A stretch of DNA of 64,000 bases from a virus, in the IMG/VR virus record IMGVR_UViG_3300032323_000739, positions 1-64,000 of that record; one strand, 5' to 3'. The translations under genes were made by a program, and so were the position numbers. Below the pieces are notes generated by a model. That model saw only the letters and a list, made by a program, of their open reading frames with translations. It was not told the DNA's origin and did no database searches. The first letter of the stretch is position 1. Each line of letters opens with the position of its first letter. This document shows positions 37,735-45,718 of this stretch, piece after piece.

Positions 37735-38455
37735 GATTGCTATCTGTATTAGCGGAATGCTACGAACAGGAATTCAAGCGTATCCTGTGTTTCGTAATTT
37801 TTTTGATTCTCTTGGCGAGTATGATATTTTTTATCATACCTGGAAGTTAGACTCATCAATATCTAATTTGTTAAAAACAACTTACAAACCTACAAGATTT
37901 TTAGAAGAAGATCCGCTTAATAATACTAAAGAAAGTTCGTTTGGTAGTATGTTATACAGTATAATGATGGCCAATGAACTTAAAAAACAATATGAGATTG
38001 AAAATAATTTCAGATATGATCTTGTAATTAAAACAAGGTTTGATCTTGTTTTTCCTAAGACTATTAAATTTCCTGTTGATGAAAATATATGGCCTAGAAC
38101 AATTTATAGTGTAAACGGAAATTGTGGTATAAATCATACTGATTATGAAAATCACGGTATTAGTGATGTAATATTTTGGGGAGATAGCCAAAGTATGGAC
38201 CTGGCAACTAATATTTACAGGCATTATAAGTACACTACCTTAGTTAAAGACATGTATTTGAGGGACGGCTGGAAAATGGATGTAAAAGATTACTATCTAA
38301 GTCCAGGTACTATGATTTATCAACGCACAGTTAAACAAAATATAGCACATGTTAGATTGCCGTCTATTGGAGAAGTTCCGTGGAGGGACGATGTTGCTGA
38401 GTTAGATCCAGTTAAAGATTACGATAAAATAAGAGAGAGATATGCAAAAGGTTAA
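37721..38455 (+). CDS. Putative glycosyltransferase-like protein, TTG start
   Basis: Paralogue of the preceding gene: KIAICISGMLRTGIQAYP at the N-terminus, YDIFYHTWKLDSS, then LKKQYEIENNFRYDLVIKTR followed by FDLVFP. The TTG at 37721 is preferred over the TTG at 37700 because AAGGAGG (37708-37714) sits six bases before it. This gives 244 residues beginning MKSGKIAI. It overlaps the stop of the preceding gene by 14 bases. Likely activity is the same class as the neighbour, probably with a different sugar. Family assignment is tentative. Confidence 0.5.
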   Translation: MKSGKIAICISGMLRTGIQAYPVFRNFFDSLGEYDIFYHTWKLDSSISNLLKTTYKPTRFLEEDPLNNTKESSFGSMLYSIMMANELKKQYEIENNFRYDLVIKTRFDLVFPKTIKFPVDENIWPRTIYSVNGNCGINHTDYENHGISDVIFWGDSQSMDLATNIYRHYKYTTLVKDMYLRDGWKMDVKDYYLSPGTMIYQRTVKQNIAHVRLPSIGEVPWRDDVAELDPVKDYDKIRERYAKG

Positions 38456-39260
38456 GACATTATTAGTAGATGGCGATAGTTGGACATACGGCAGTGAAAT
38501 ACGCGATCCCAAGTTGCCAGAAGAAGTAAAAGATTGGGACCCACCGAATGATGAATATCGATTACCGCGTATTTGGCCAACAAAGTTGGGAGAAATGTTA
38601 GGTGCTGACGAAGTGTTTAACATCAGTTATCCTGCATCTAGCAATGATGGAATAGTGCGAAGAACAGTAGGATGGATTACTCAAGAATATCTAAGCAAAG
38701 GTCGCGATACTAGCGATCTATTTGTAGTCATAGGATTTACTAGTCCAGAACGAAAAGATTTTTATTATCGTGACATTGACGACAAATATAAACACTTTTG
38801 GTACACACTTTGGCCAATGTGGAAACATCGTTATCCACAAGAGGAATTAAACAGATTTGCCGACATTTATGCTTCTTATATGTGGAACCCTGAAGAGTAT
38901 ACACATAGATATCTAAATCAAGTATTCTATTTGCAAACATTGTTTAATCATTACGGCATAAAACATTTATTTTTCCAAGCCTTTTATCAGCGTAATGATA
39001 TGCATATACGTCAGTGGACAGATGATCCATATAACAAACACTACAACGGACAACCAGATCAAATGGTTTGGGACATGATTGATCCTACACGATTTATGCA
39101 TAAGGATGACAAGATTCATAGTTTTCATAACTATATTTTAGATAAAGATACCAGCGAAGGAAAACGAAATAGTATTCTTAACATGCATCCTAGTGAATTA
39201 GGACATACATGGTGGGCCGAACACATTTATGAATACGGCAAAGGAAAAAAATTATGGTAA
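38442..39260 (+). CDS. SGNH/GDSL-hydrolase-like protein
   Basis: 272-residue protein with a block I motif VDGDSWTYG (candidate nucleophile S13) and a C-terminal HPSELGHTWWAEHI (near 250-263) carrying the candidate catalytic His. The N of block II/III could lie in ISYPASSNDG. Family members hydrolyse or transfer acyl groups such as acetyl on sugars. The middle is rich in aromatic residues (FWYTLWPMWKHRYPQEELNR). It overlaps the next gene by seven bases. Three more genes in this island show the same GDS signature. Confidence 0.7.
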   Translation: MQKVKTLLVDGDSWTYGSEIRDPKLPEEVKDWDPPNDEYRLPRIWPTKLGEMLGADEVFNISYPASSNDGIVRRTVGWITQEYLSKGRDTSDLFVVIGFTSPERKDFYYRDIDDKYKHFWYTLWPMWKHRYPQEELNRFADIYASYMWNPEEYTHRYLNQVFYLQTLFNHYGIKHLFFQAFYQRNDMHIRQWTDDPYNKHYNGQPDQMVWDMIDPTRFMHKDDKIHSFHNYILDKDTSEGKRNSILNMHPSELGHTWWAEHIYEYGKGKKLW

Positions 39261-40027
39261 AAGAAATTGTAGTTTGCGGGGATAGTTTTGGCTGCGGTTC
39301 GGGCATCCCCTTAGAATCTTGTTTTGAAGCATCTTTTGGTGGACAAGTCGCAGATCATTTTAATGTTCCTTTGAATGTGTATGCTAGATCGGGGTGTTGT
39401 AATTATGTGATATATCTGCAAGTTAAACAAGTAATTGAGGATTATCGTGCTAAAGAAAAACCATTTGTGTTAATATCAACAACTAATCACAGTCGATTTA
39501 CATTTCCTGTTGATACAACTTTAGGATATGTTAACTATACATTGGCTGATGTTGACTACGATAGTTATACTCCTTATTCTGAACATACAGGCCCAGGTCG
39601 TAGACCCAAGCCTATAGAAAATTTTAATAAACCTAAATTAATTAGTGAAACTGTTAGTAACATTTTATATTTTTTAGAACAAAATCCTGGAAATTTAGCA
39701 CCGTTGTTTTACAGTATTAAAAGAAAAATAAAAACTGTTGAGCTTTATTTTAGAGATTTGTACGATGACGAAATTAAACAAGTTAATGATACTGGTTTAA
39801 TATTATTAATGCACAACGAATTAAAAGAGGCCGGAATTCCGCATTTAATAATGACACCTAGTGAACACAGAGATCGTTTTATAGATAAAGAAAATTTCTT
39901 TTATAATAATTGGGGATACTATAGTCAAAAATATCCAGACTTGTACGGTAGCGGACATTGCACTGAAGTCGGTCACATGGAAGTAGCCAAAAAAATAATT
40001 AAACGAATAGAAGGAACGAGTTTGTGA
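39254..40027 (+). CDS. SGNH/GDSL-hydrolase-like protein
   Basis: 257 residues. VCGDSFGCGSG holds the candidate nucleophile S11, YARSGCCNYVIY is a plausible block with an Asn, and GSGHCTEVGHMEVAKKII carries a candidate H near the C-terminus. It differs from the gene before it in most of its middle region (TLADVDYDSYTPYSEHTGPG), so the two are distant paralogues. Predicted role: esterase or acyltransferase acting on a glycan or small sugar. Start overlaps the previous stop by seven bases. Confidence 0.65.
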   Translation: MVKEIVVCGDSFGCGSGIPLESCFEASFGGQVADHFNVPLNVYARSGCCNYVIYLQVKQVIEDYRAKEKPFVLISTTNHSRFTFPVDTTLGYVNYTLADVDYDSYTPYSEHTGPGRRPKPIENFNKPKLISETVSNILYFLEQNPGNLAPLFYSIKRKIKTVELYFRDLYDDEIKQVNDTGLILLMHNELKEAGIPHLIMTPSEHRDRFIDKENFFYNNWGYYSQKYPDLYGSGHCTEVGHMEVAKKIIKRIEGTSL

Positions 40028-40710
40028 AATTAGTGTATGCTAACGGTGATAGTTGGACGCATGGTGACGAATTATCTGCGTTCGATGACATAGATCAAAC
40101 TTCTGTTCGATATTATAATTCTTGGCCGTGGAAATTATCTCAAATTTTAGACATTCCGGTATGTGTTAATGATGCACAAGGTGGCACAGGTAATTTACGT
40201 ATTTTTCGTAGAACTAACGAATTTATATATAGATGGATTGGTTCAGGAAAATCTGTCAGTGATTTATTAGTAGTAGTAGGATGGTCTACGCCCGAGCGTA
40301 CAGAAATTGGTGAAGGAAAAGGAATATATCCAATACAGATTCAGGGTCCTTTGTATTTTACAGATTTACCACGTGATGATGTTTCTTTAGAAAACTATCA
40401 TAAAGCATATTACGAAATATATTCAGACAGTTACGGAGAAAACTTAACAGCACTATATATGATGAATTTAAGAATGTTGTGCCAGGGATTAGGAATAAAA
40501 TATTTTGATTTTGTTGCTATAGGTAATCAACCTCAGCATTGGCAAGACTATATGAAATCAAAGTGGAATATAGAATTAACAAATATGTATATGAAAAGTA
40601 CCTGGAGTGCTGAAGTTTATAATAATAAATGGAGTAAACATAAGCACGGACATCCTACTAAAGAAACTCATGAACTATGGGCTAACATTTTAGCCAAGGA
40701 AATACAATGA
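40024..40710 (+). CDS. SGNH/GDSL-hydrolase-like protein, GTG start
   Basis: 228 residues starting with GTG in a GTGA overlap with the previous stop. YANGDSWTHGDEL places the candidate nucleophile at S10. DAQGGTGNLRIFRR supplies a Gly/Asn block, and HGHPTKETHELWANILAKEI gives candidate catalytic histidines near the end. The middle part VSDLLVVVGWSTPERTEI matches VIGFTSPERKDF of the 38442 gene, so the two are clear paralogues. Substrate unknown. Confidence 0.68.
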   Translation: MKLVYANGDSWTHGDELSAFDDIDQTSVRYYNSWPWKLSQILDIPVCVNDAQGGTGNLRIFRRTNEFIYRWIGSGKSVSDLLVVVGWSTPERTEIGEGKGIYPIQIQGPLYFTDLPRDDVSLENYHKAYYEIYSDSYGENLTALYMMNLRMLCQGLGIKYFDFVAIGNQPQHWQDYMKSKWNIELTNMYMKSTWSAEVYNNKWSKHKHGHPTKETHELWANILAKEIQ

Positions 40711-41429
40711 ACATAATAATTGGACTATGCGGCCAAGGAAACCGATTTAAACAAGTAGGTTACGAATTGCCTAAATATCTTATTACGTATCATGGAGCAC
40801 CAATGATTTATCATAGTGTAGAAACTATAGGTATTAGAGGTAGAATACATTTTGTAGTAAGGAAAGAACATTTAGAACAATTTAATTTTTTAGAAAAAAT
40901 GTTGTTAGGGTTAGGAGACGAAATCATAACCATAAATGGTAACACACAAGGTGCCGCAGAAAGTTTATTATATACTAAGCCTTATATCAAAGATTTAAAT
41001 GCTCCTATGCTTAGTGTAAATGGTGACCAATTTATGGATTGGAAATCTTATCAATTTCAAGATGAAATACAACGGAATCCTGAAACAAGTTATATTGTAA
41101 CTTACAACGAAACTAGCCCTAAATGCAGTTATGTTCGAGAGGATCAAGATCGTGTTGTTGAAGTAAGAGAGAAACAAGTTATTAGTAACGACGCAACTAC
41201 GGGGTATTATCATTGGGCTCACACACATGATTTTTTTCAAGATGCTGAACAAATGATTAAAGAAGGACACAAAGAAAACGGAGAGTTTTATGTTGCTCCA
41301 GTTTATAATTATACTATTGCTAGAGGAAAAACAGTAAAAAAGTTTTCTATAAGTAATAAAGAGTTTTATCCAGTAGGCACTCCCGACGATTTAACAAAAT
41401 TTCAAAGACTAAGCACAAGGTTTGATTAA
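40707..41429 (+). CDS. Sugar nucleotidyltransferase-like protein
   Basis: Likely activates a phosphorylated sugar or cyclitol to its NDP form. The 240-residue protein starts IIIGLCGQGNRFKQVGYELP followed by KYLITYHGAPMIYHSVETI, the G-x-G-x-R and PK elements of the NTP_transferase (RmlA/GlmU-like) fold. AAESLLYTKPYI and LSVNGDQFMDW (the NGD metal site) follow. The signature RMLA-type lysine and the GYYHW segment near 165 fit the sugar site. It overlaps the previous gene by ATGA and the next one by TAATG. The neighbouring cyclase, kinase-like and reductase genes make a sugar/cyclitol substrate likely. Confidence 0.78.
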   Translation: MNIIIGLCGQGNRFKQVGYELPKYLITYHGAPMIYHSVETIGIRGRIHFVVRKEHLEQFNFLEKMLLGLGDEIITINGNTQGAAESLLYTKPYIKDLNAPMLSVNGDQFMDWKSYQFQDEIQRNPETSYIVTYNETSPKCSYVREDQDRVVEVREKQVISNDATTGYYHWAHTHDFFQDAEQMIKEGHKENGEFYVAPVYNYTIARGKTVKKFSISNKEFYPVGTPDDLTKFQRLSTRFD

Positions 41430-41764
41430 TGAAAAAAGCACACATTGATAACTTTATTAAAGGATGGTTCGTTGGAAATTTTGAACCTAGCCTACTTAAA
41501 GAAAATTTTGAAGTTGGTTTCCATCAGCACAAAGCAGGCGATTTTCATCAAGATCATTTTCATAAACACAGTACTGAAATTAACTTAGTAGTAGAGGGCA
41601 AAGTCAAAATAAACGGAGAAGTATTTAGGGCAGGTGACATCTTTGTTTTGGAGCCTTACGAAATTAGCCAATGCGAATATCTTACAGATGTTAAATTAGT
41701 TGTAGTACGGAATCTAAGCGACCCTAATGATAAGTTTGAAGTCCAAATAGTTGACAAAAAATAA
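41429..41764 (+). CDS. Cupin-domain protein
   Basis: 111-residue single-domain cupin. HQHKAGDFHQDHFHKHSTEI (from residue 31) supplies the histidines and Glu of cupin motif 1, and GDIFVLEPYEISQCEYL lies where motif 2 is expected. A metal-dependent isomerase, dehydratase-type or regulatory sugar-binding protein would fit. The second motif lacks the usual His, so binding may be incomplete. Start TAATG overlap with the nucleotidyltransferase; it precedes the RuBisCO-like gene by 31 bases. Confidence 0.75.
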   Translation: MKKAHIDNFIKGWFVGNFEPSLLKENFEVGFHQHKAGDFHQDHFHKHSTEINLVVEGKVKINGEVFRAGDIFVLEPYEISQCEYLTDVKLVVVRNLSDPNDKFEVQIVDKK

Positions 41765-41795
41765 AAAATACTTTACAATAACAGAAAGGAAAAGT

Positions 41796-43028
41796 ATGAA
41801 ATTTTTTCGAGAACTAACTCAAACAGAAAAAGATCGTTGTGTTATTGCAACATATTATATTGAAACGTATTCTGACATAGGAGATTTACGCGATGCCGCT
41901 TGGAATCTTGCTATAGGTCAAAGTGTTGGAAATCCAAAAATACGAAATCAGTGGGAAACTGATGAATTGTTTGAAAGGTCATCCTGTGTGATTTATCACA
42001 ATGAATCAGAATTAACAGGCAAGCATAGTGGCACAATTAAGATTGGATTTCCTAAAATAAACTCCGATTGGCAAGGGGATGGCATCAGTCATCTTATGTG
42101 TCAATTAATGGGCGGCCAGATGGATATTAATGTGTTTAAAGCCTGCAGATTAAAACACATTGAGTTTCCTAAAGATGTCGAACAGCAATTTTTAGGACCT
42201 CGACAAGGTATTACGGGTATTAGAAAATTTGTTAATCGCTATGACAAACCTCTGTCAGGAGCCATTGTAAAACCTAAAACTGGCATTAGTCCTGCTACTC
42301 TAGCAGACATGGTTAAAGAATTAATAGACGGCGGTGTAGATTTTATCAAGGAAGACGAGATATTGTCTAACCCTAGTTTTTGTCGTTTAGAGGATCGTGT
42401 TGAATTAATTTCTAACATTGTTAATAATTGCGGTCGTGGAGTTATCTATTGCTTCTGTATTAATGGCGATCATCATACTATTCTTGACCGTGCTAAGTTT
42501 GTAGCCAACAATGGCGGTAACGGTATTCACATTAATTTCTGGAGCGGTCTAGGAGTTTATAATTCAATACGCAGATTAGATTTTCCATTGTTTATTCATT
42601 ACCAGAAGAGTGGTGATAAGATTCTTACAGACAAACGCAACCCGTTTGGTATTGATTGGTCAGTACTGTGTGACCTTGCTGGACTATGCGGTGTAGATAC
42701 TATTCATGCGGGCATGTGGGGAGGCTATTTAAGTGACAACGAAGATGAACTTAAATACACCATGGAAACTCTGCATAAACGAAATGTTCTTCCTGCACTA
42801 AGTTGTGGCATGCATCCTGGGATTGTTAATCCAACAGCAGAAAAATTTGGTACTGATTTTCTTGCTAACTGCGGCGGCGCTATACACGGGCACCCAGACG
42901 GTACTCTAGCCGGAGCATTAGCCATGCGTCAGGCCATTGACAAAACTCCTGGAAAAGAGTTTTTGACAGCAATAGAAAAATGGGGCTATGTAGGCGGTTC
43001 CTTACCCGAGTGGGTATTAGATTTTTAA
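41796..43028 (+). CDS. RuBisCO-like protein (form IV-type)
   Basis: 410-residue homologue of the RuBisCO large chain. The loops GAIVKPKTGISP (K159, K161) and GGVDFIKEDE (K185, D187, E188) match spinach K175/K177 and the carbamate K201/D203/E204 triad. H304 matches H327, S336 matches S379, and CGG (359-361) matches the phosphate-binding glycine pair. Form IV signs: LGPRQGITGIRKF, SCGMHPGIV and HGHPDG, as in MtnW-type proteins. Catalytic differences: the H294/R295 pair is Q270/K271, and the loop-6 lysine (K334) is Y311. This argues against CO2 fixation and for an enolase-, isomerase- or transcarboxylase-like reaction on a sugar phosphate. The ATG at 41796 with AAAGGA upstream is chosen over a TTG at 41751. 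Confidence 0.85.
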   Translation: MKFFRELTQTEKDRCVIATYYIETYSDIGDLRDAAWNLAIGQSVGNPKIRNQWETDELFERSSCVIYHNESELTGKHSGTIKIGFPKINSDWQGDGISHLMCQLMGGQMDINVFKACRLKHIEFPKDVEQQFLGPRQGITGIRKFVNRYDKPLSGAIVKPKTGISPATLADMVKELIDGGVDFIKEDEILSNPSFCRLEDRVELISNIVNNCGRGVIYCFCINGDHHTILDRAKFVANNGGNGIHINFWSGLGVYNSIRRLDFPLFIHYQKSGDKILTDKRNPFGIDWSVLCDLAGLCGVDTIHAGMWGGYLSDNEDELKYTMETLHKRNVLPALSCGMHPGIVNPTAEKFGTDFLANCGGAIHGHPDGTLAGALAMRQAIDKTPGKEFLTAIEKWGYVGGSLPEWVLDF

Positions 43029-43029
43029 T

Positions 43030-43989
43030 ATGGATATAATTGAACTAAAAGGCGGTAGTTTAAATTCAACTTGTTTATATGTTGACGGTGATCGCAAATT
43101 TGTAAGAAAAACTATTTCGACTACTGCCGATAGAGAATACGGCTATGTACGTTGGTACAGTCAATTAAAAAAATTACAAAGATTTAATCAGATAATTCCC
43201 CAGCACGTTCCTCGAGTTCTGGATGCTGGTGTGTGTGATAAAGGTGCATATTTTGACATTGAATATATTGATGCTAAAGATATTAAAACACTGTTTAAAG
43301 AAAATTTACTAGATGCCCACCAGACTGAAAAAATGCATCAACAGTTGTGGCAAGCGTTTGATACTTTACATCAACACACTTATCAACCAAACATTAGTAG
43401 TTTAAAACTTTATTTTCAGGAAGAAGTTTTACAAAAAATTAATGATGCTAGACAGTTTTCAGAGTTTGAAAACTTTTATCAAATGGATGTCTATGTACAT
43501 TGGGGAGAAACATTTAGTGGTATTAAACATAAATTAGAACAATTATCTAAGTTGTTTGATCAAGTTATAACTACAGAAAGTTACGTACACGGAAATCCAA
43601 CGCTAGAAAATATTCTTTACAGCGAAGAAACAGGTATAGTGTTTATTGACTTATATGAAGAAGGTATTGTAGACAGCAAGTTTATGGACTATAGTCAGAT
43701 ACTACAATGTAGTAGCAGTTACTACGGTATTCTTAATGACAGTGTGATACGTGTAAAAGGAAACGTTACAGGATTCGACACTAAGTTTCCAAAAAATTTA
43801 TTGTACTTCGATAAACTGTTTAATGAAGAATTAGAGCGTAGATTTACAAATCAGGAATATTTGTTGATAAGATTATTTGAAGCCACACAGTTTTTTCGTA
43901 TGTTGCCGTTTAAATGTCACGCTGGAAACATAGAAGCGGCAAAGTTTTTTTATGCTCATGCTTGCGCTCTCGTAAATAAACTATTATGA
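43030..43989 (+). CDS. Aminoglycoside-phosphotransferase-fold protein, altered catalytic motif
   Basis: 319 residues of the APH/choline-kinase-like fold. VDGDRKFVRKTI has the ATP-binding Lys, and ESYVHGNPTLENILYSEETG is the Brenner-like loop (H187 to N194), followed by VFIDLYEEG with D207 as the metal-binding aspartate. The catalytic Asp expected in HGD is Asn189 here. This may mean a weak or altered kinase, or a binding protein. Position between the RuBisCO-like protein and the cyclase suggests a phosphorylated cyclitol or sugar as substrate. It starts two bases after the RuBisCO-like gene ends. Confidence 0.65.
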   Translation: MDIIELKGGSLNSTCLYVDGDRKFVRKTISTTADREYGYVRWYSQLKKLQRFNQIIPQHVPRVLDAGVCDKGAYFDIEYIDAKDIKTLFKENLLDAHQTEKMHQQLWQAFDTLHQHTYQPNISSLKLYFQEEVLQKINDARQFSEFENFYQMDVYVHWGETFSGIKHKLEQLSKLFDQVITTESYVHGNPTLENILYSEETGIVFIDLYEEGIVDSKFMDYSQILQCSSSYYGILNDSVIRVKGNVTGFDTKFPKNLLYFDKLFNEELERRFTNQEYLLIRLFEATQFFRMLPFKCHAGNIEAAKFFYAHACALVNKLL

Positions 43990-45047
43990 CATGGCGTGTA
44001 AAGACTACCCTTCCTGTAGAGTTTGATATAGTCAAAGTACCTAATGCATTGGATTGGGACATAATTCCCGGTCAGCGTAGAATAGCCGTGGTTGATGAAA
44101 CAGTCTATGCTTTGTACAAAGACAAAATTCCCGCTGGCACAGAGATTTTTACAGTACGCAGTACAGAATCTGAAAAAGATTGGAAAAACGCCGAACGTGT
44201 TTTACAGTTTTTTCAAGATATAAAATTACTACGGAGAGAAACGGTTATTGCTGTAGGCGGTGGAGTTCTTTTAGACTTAGTAGGATTTTGTTGCAGTATA
44301 TATCGTAGAGGTGTTCCTTATGTTAGAATACCAACTACACTATTGGCTATTGTTGATGCTAGTGTAGGTGCAAAAACAAGCATTAATCATTTTGGGTTTA
44401 GAAATAGAATTGGTAGTTTTTATCCACCGACATTGACATTAATTGATAAGTCTTTTATTAAAACACAAGATCACAGAGAAATATCAAACGGCATGGCAGA
44501 AATTTTAAAGTTAGCCATAGTTCTTGATTATCAATTATTTGAATTAATTGAACTTAATCCGCAGGAATTACTAAGACTTAAATTTCAAAATTATGTGTTA
44601 GCAGATAAAATAATTGATCGTGCAATTTCGGGTATGACTGAAGAACTGAATGATAATCTTTGGGAACGAGACTTACAGCGTCCTGTAGATTTTGGACATA
44701 CATTTAGTCCTATGGTTGAAATGAAAAATGTTCCTAATTTGTTACATGGTGAAGCAGTAATGTTAGATTGTCTTTTAAGTGCTTGTATTAGTAATTTAAG
44801 AGGATATATCAGCAACGATCATTTACACCGTATTTTTAAAACTGTTCGCAGTTGTGACTTGCCTACAGAACACAAAGATTTTTATAATGTTGACCTGCTG
44901 TGGGCAGGTTTACAAGATGTAATGAACCATCGCAATGGTAATCAATATATACCTGTTCCTATAAGTATTGGCCGTTGCGAAATTATCAATGACGTAACAC
45001 GCAGTGAAATAGAACAGGCCTGCGACCGAATGAGAAGTATGCAATGA
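43986..45047 (+). CDS. Sugar phosphate cyclase (dehydroquinate-synthase superfamily)
   Basis: 353-residue enzyme of the NAD- and metal-dependent sugar phosphate cyclase family. VGGGVLLDLVGFCCSIYRRG (90-109) is the NAD-binding element, followed by PTTLLAIVDASVGAKTSIN (116-134) and FRNRIGSFYPP (138-148). The metal ligands are present: E172 in GMAEILK, H238 in GHTFSP and H254 in LLHGEA. GHTFSP, where dehydroquinate synthases have GHT-x-GH, and the RNRIG plus FYPP pattern point to sedoheptulose-7-phosphate cyclases such as 2-epi-5-epi-valiolone synthase rather than the shikimate enzyme. No other shikimate gene is seen in the window. Overlaps both neighbours by four bases. Confidence 0.78.
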   Translation: MTWRVKTTLPVEFDIVKVPNALDWDIIPGQRRIAVVDETVYALYKDKIPAGTEIFTVRSTESEKDWKNAERVLQFFQDIKLLRRETVIAVGGGVLLDLVGFCCSIYRRGVPYVRIPTTLLAIVDASVGAKTSINHFGFRNRIGSFYPPTLTLIDKSFIKTQDHREISNGMAEILKLAIVLDYQLFELIELNPQELLRLKFQNYVLADKIIDRAISGMTEELNDNLWERDLQRPVDFGHTFSPMVEMKNVPNLLHGEAVMLDCLLSACISNLRGYISNDHLHRIFKTVRSCDLPTEHKDFYNVDLLWAGLQDVMNHRNGNQYIPVPISIGRCEIINDVTRSEIEQACDRMRSMQ

Positions 45048-45718
45048 AAACAGTATTAATTACAGGTTCTAGTCGAGGGCTAGGTAAAGCACTGACAGAA
45101 ACATTTTTACAAAATGGATGGAAAGTTGTTGGAGTTAGTAGAACAGATTTAAAGAGTTATGACAACTATACACACATAGTTGCTGATGTGGCTAATATTG
45201 GCCAAGTCCATACTGCATTTGATCTACTTAAAAAAACTAAAACTAAAATTGATGTGTTAATAAACAATACGGCTGCTTTTCATATGGGCGACTTTGCAGA
45301 TTCAAAATATTTTGATATTGCGAATGTTATTGATACTAATGTAAAAGGCACAATGTATGTGACTAATCAAGCGTTAACAATAATGGAGCCAGGTTCAAAA
45401 GTTGTTTTTGTTAACAGTGTAGCAGGACTAAGAGAAATTCAACATCAGAGCATTTACTGTGCCAGCAAGGCTGCTTTAAAAAGTTTTGCCGGAGTGTTAG
45501 GCCAAGAACTTAGACAGAGGGGTATAAAAGTATCTAGTATACATCCAGGCGGCATTAACACAACCTTATGGAATGAAAATAATCCATATCCTTGCGGTGA
45601 TGTTACTAACGCTTTAGATCCACACCATCTTTCAGAAATGATCTATCGCATCTCGTCTGATACTAGTAATACTGAATACAAAACTATAACAATGTTTCCT
45701 GAAGTGGAGTGGCACTAA
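45044..45718 (+). CDS. Short-chain dehydrogenase/reductase
   Basis: 224-residue classical SDR. TVLITGSSRGLGKALTETF has the TGxxxGxG NAD(P) site, LINNTAAFHMGDF the NNxA element, and VNSVAGLREI with the catalytic Ser is followed by IYCASKAALKSFAG (Y and K of YxxxK). PGGINTTLW follows at the usual position. Length is slightly shorter than typical (about 250). The enzyme would oxidise or reduce a hydroxyl or keto group; next to the cyclase, a cyclitol or keto-sugar is a natural candidate. ATGA overlap with the cyclase. Confidence 0.85.
   Translation: MKTVLITGSSRGLGKALTETFLQNGWKVVGVSRTDLKSYDNYTHIVADVANIGQVHTAFDLLKKTKTKIDVLINNTAAFHMGDFADSKYFDIANVIDTNVKGTMYVTNQALTIMEPGSKVVFVNSVAGLREIQHQSIYCASKAALKSFAGVLGQELRQRGIKVSSIHPGGINTTLWNENNPYPCGDVTNALDPHHLSEMIYRISSDTSNTEYKTITMFPEVEWH

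Noticed and set aside
41751-41795. Longer N-termini from TTG/GTG starts (41751, 32803, 37700, 45709, 51551, 63150)
   Set aside because: In each case a later start has a better-spaced Shine-Dalgarno or a stop/start overlap of the kind used throughout the island.
41796-43028. A true CO2-fixing RuBisCO large chain
   Set aside because: The carbamate triad is kept, but the loop-6 lysine and the His/Arg pair needed for carboxylation are replaced, and the HPG and GIRK patterns fit form IV.
43986-45047. Dehydroquinate synthase (AroB) of the shikimate pathway
   Set aside because: Same superfamily, but GHTFSP and the RNRIG/FYPP pattern fit sugar phosphate cyclases of the C7 type better, and no shikimate neighbours exist.
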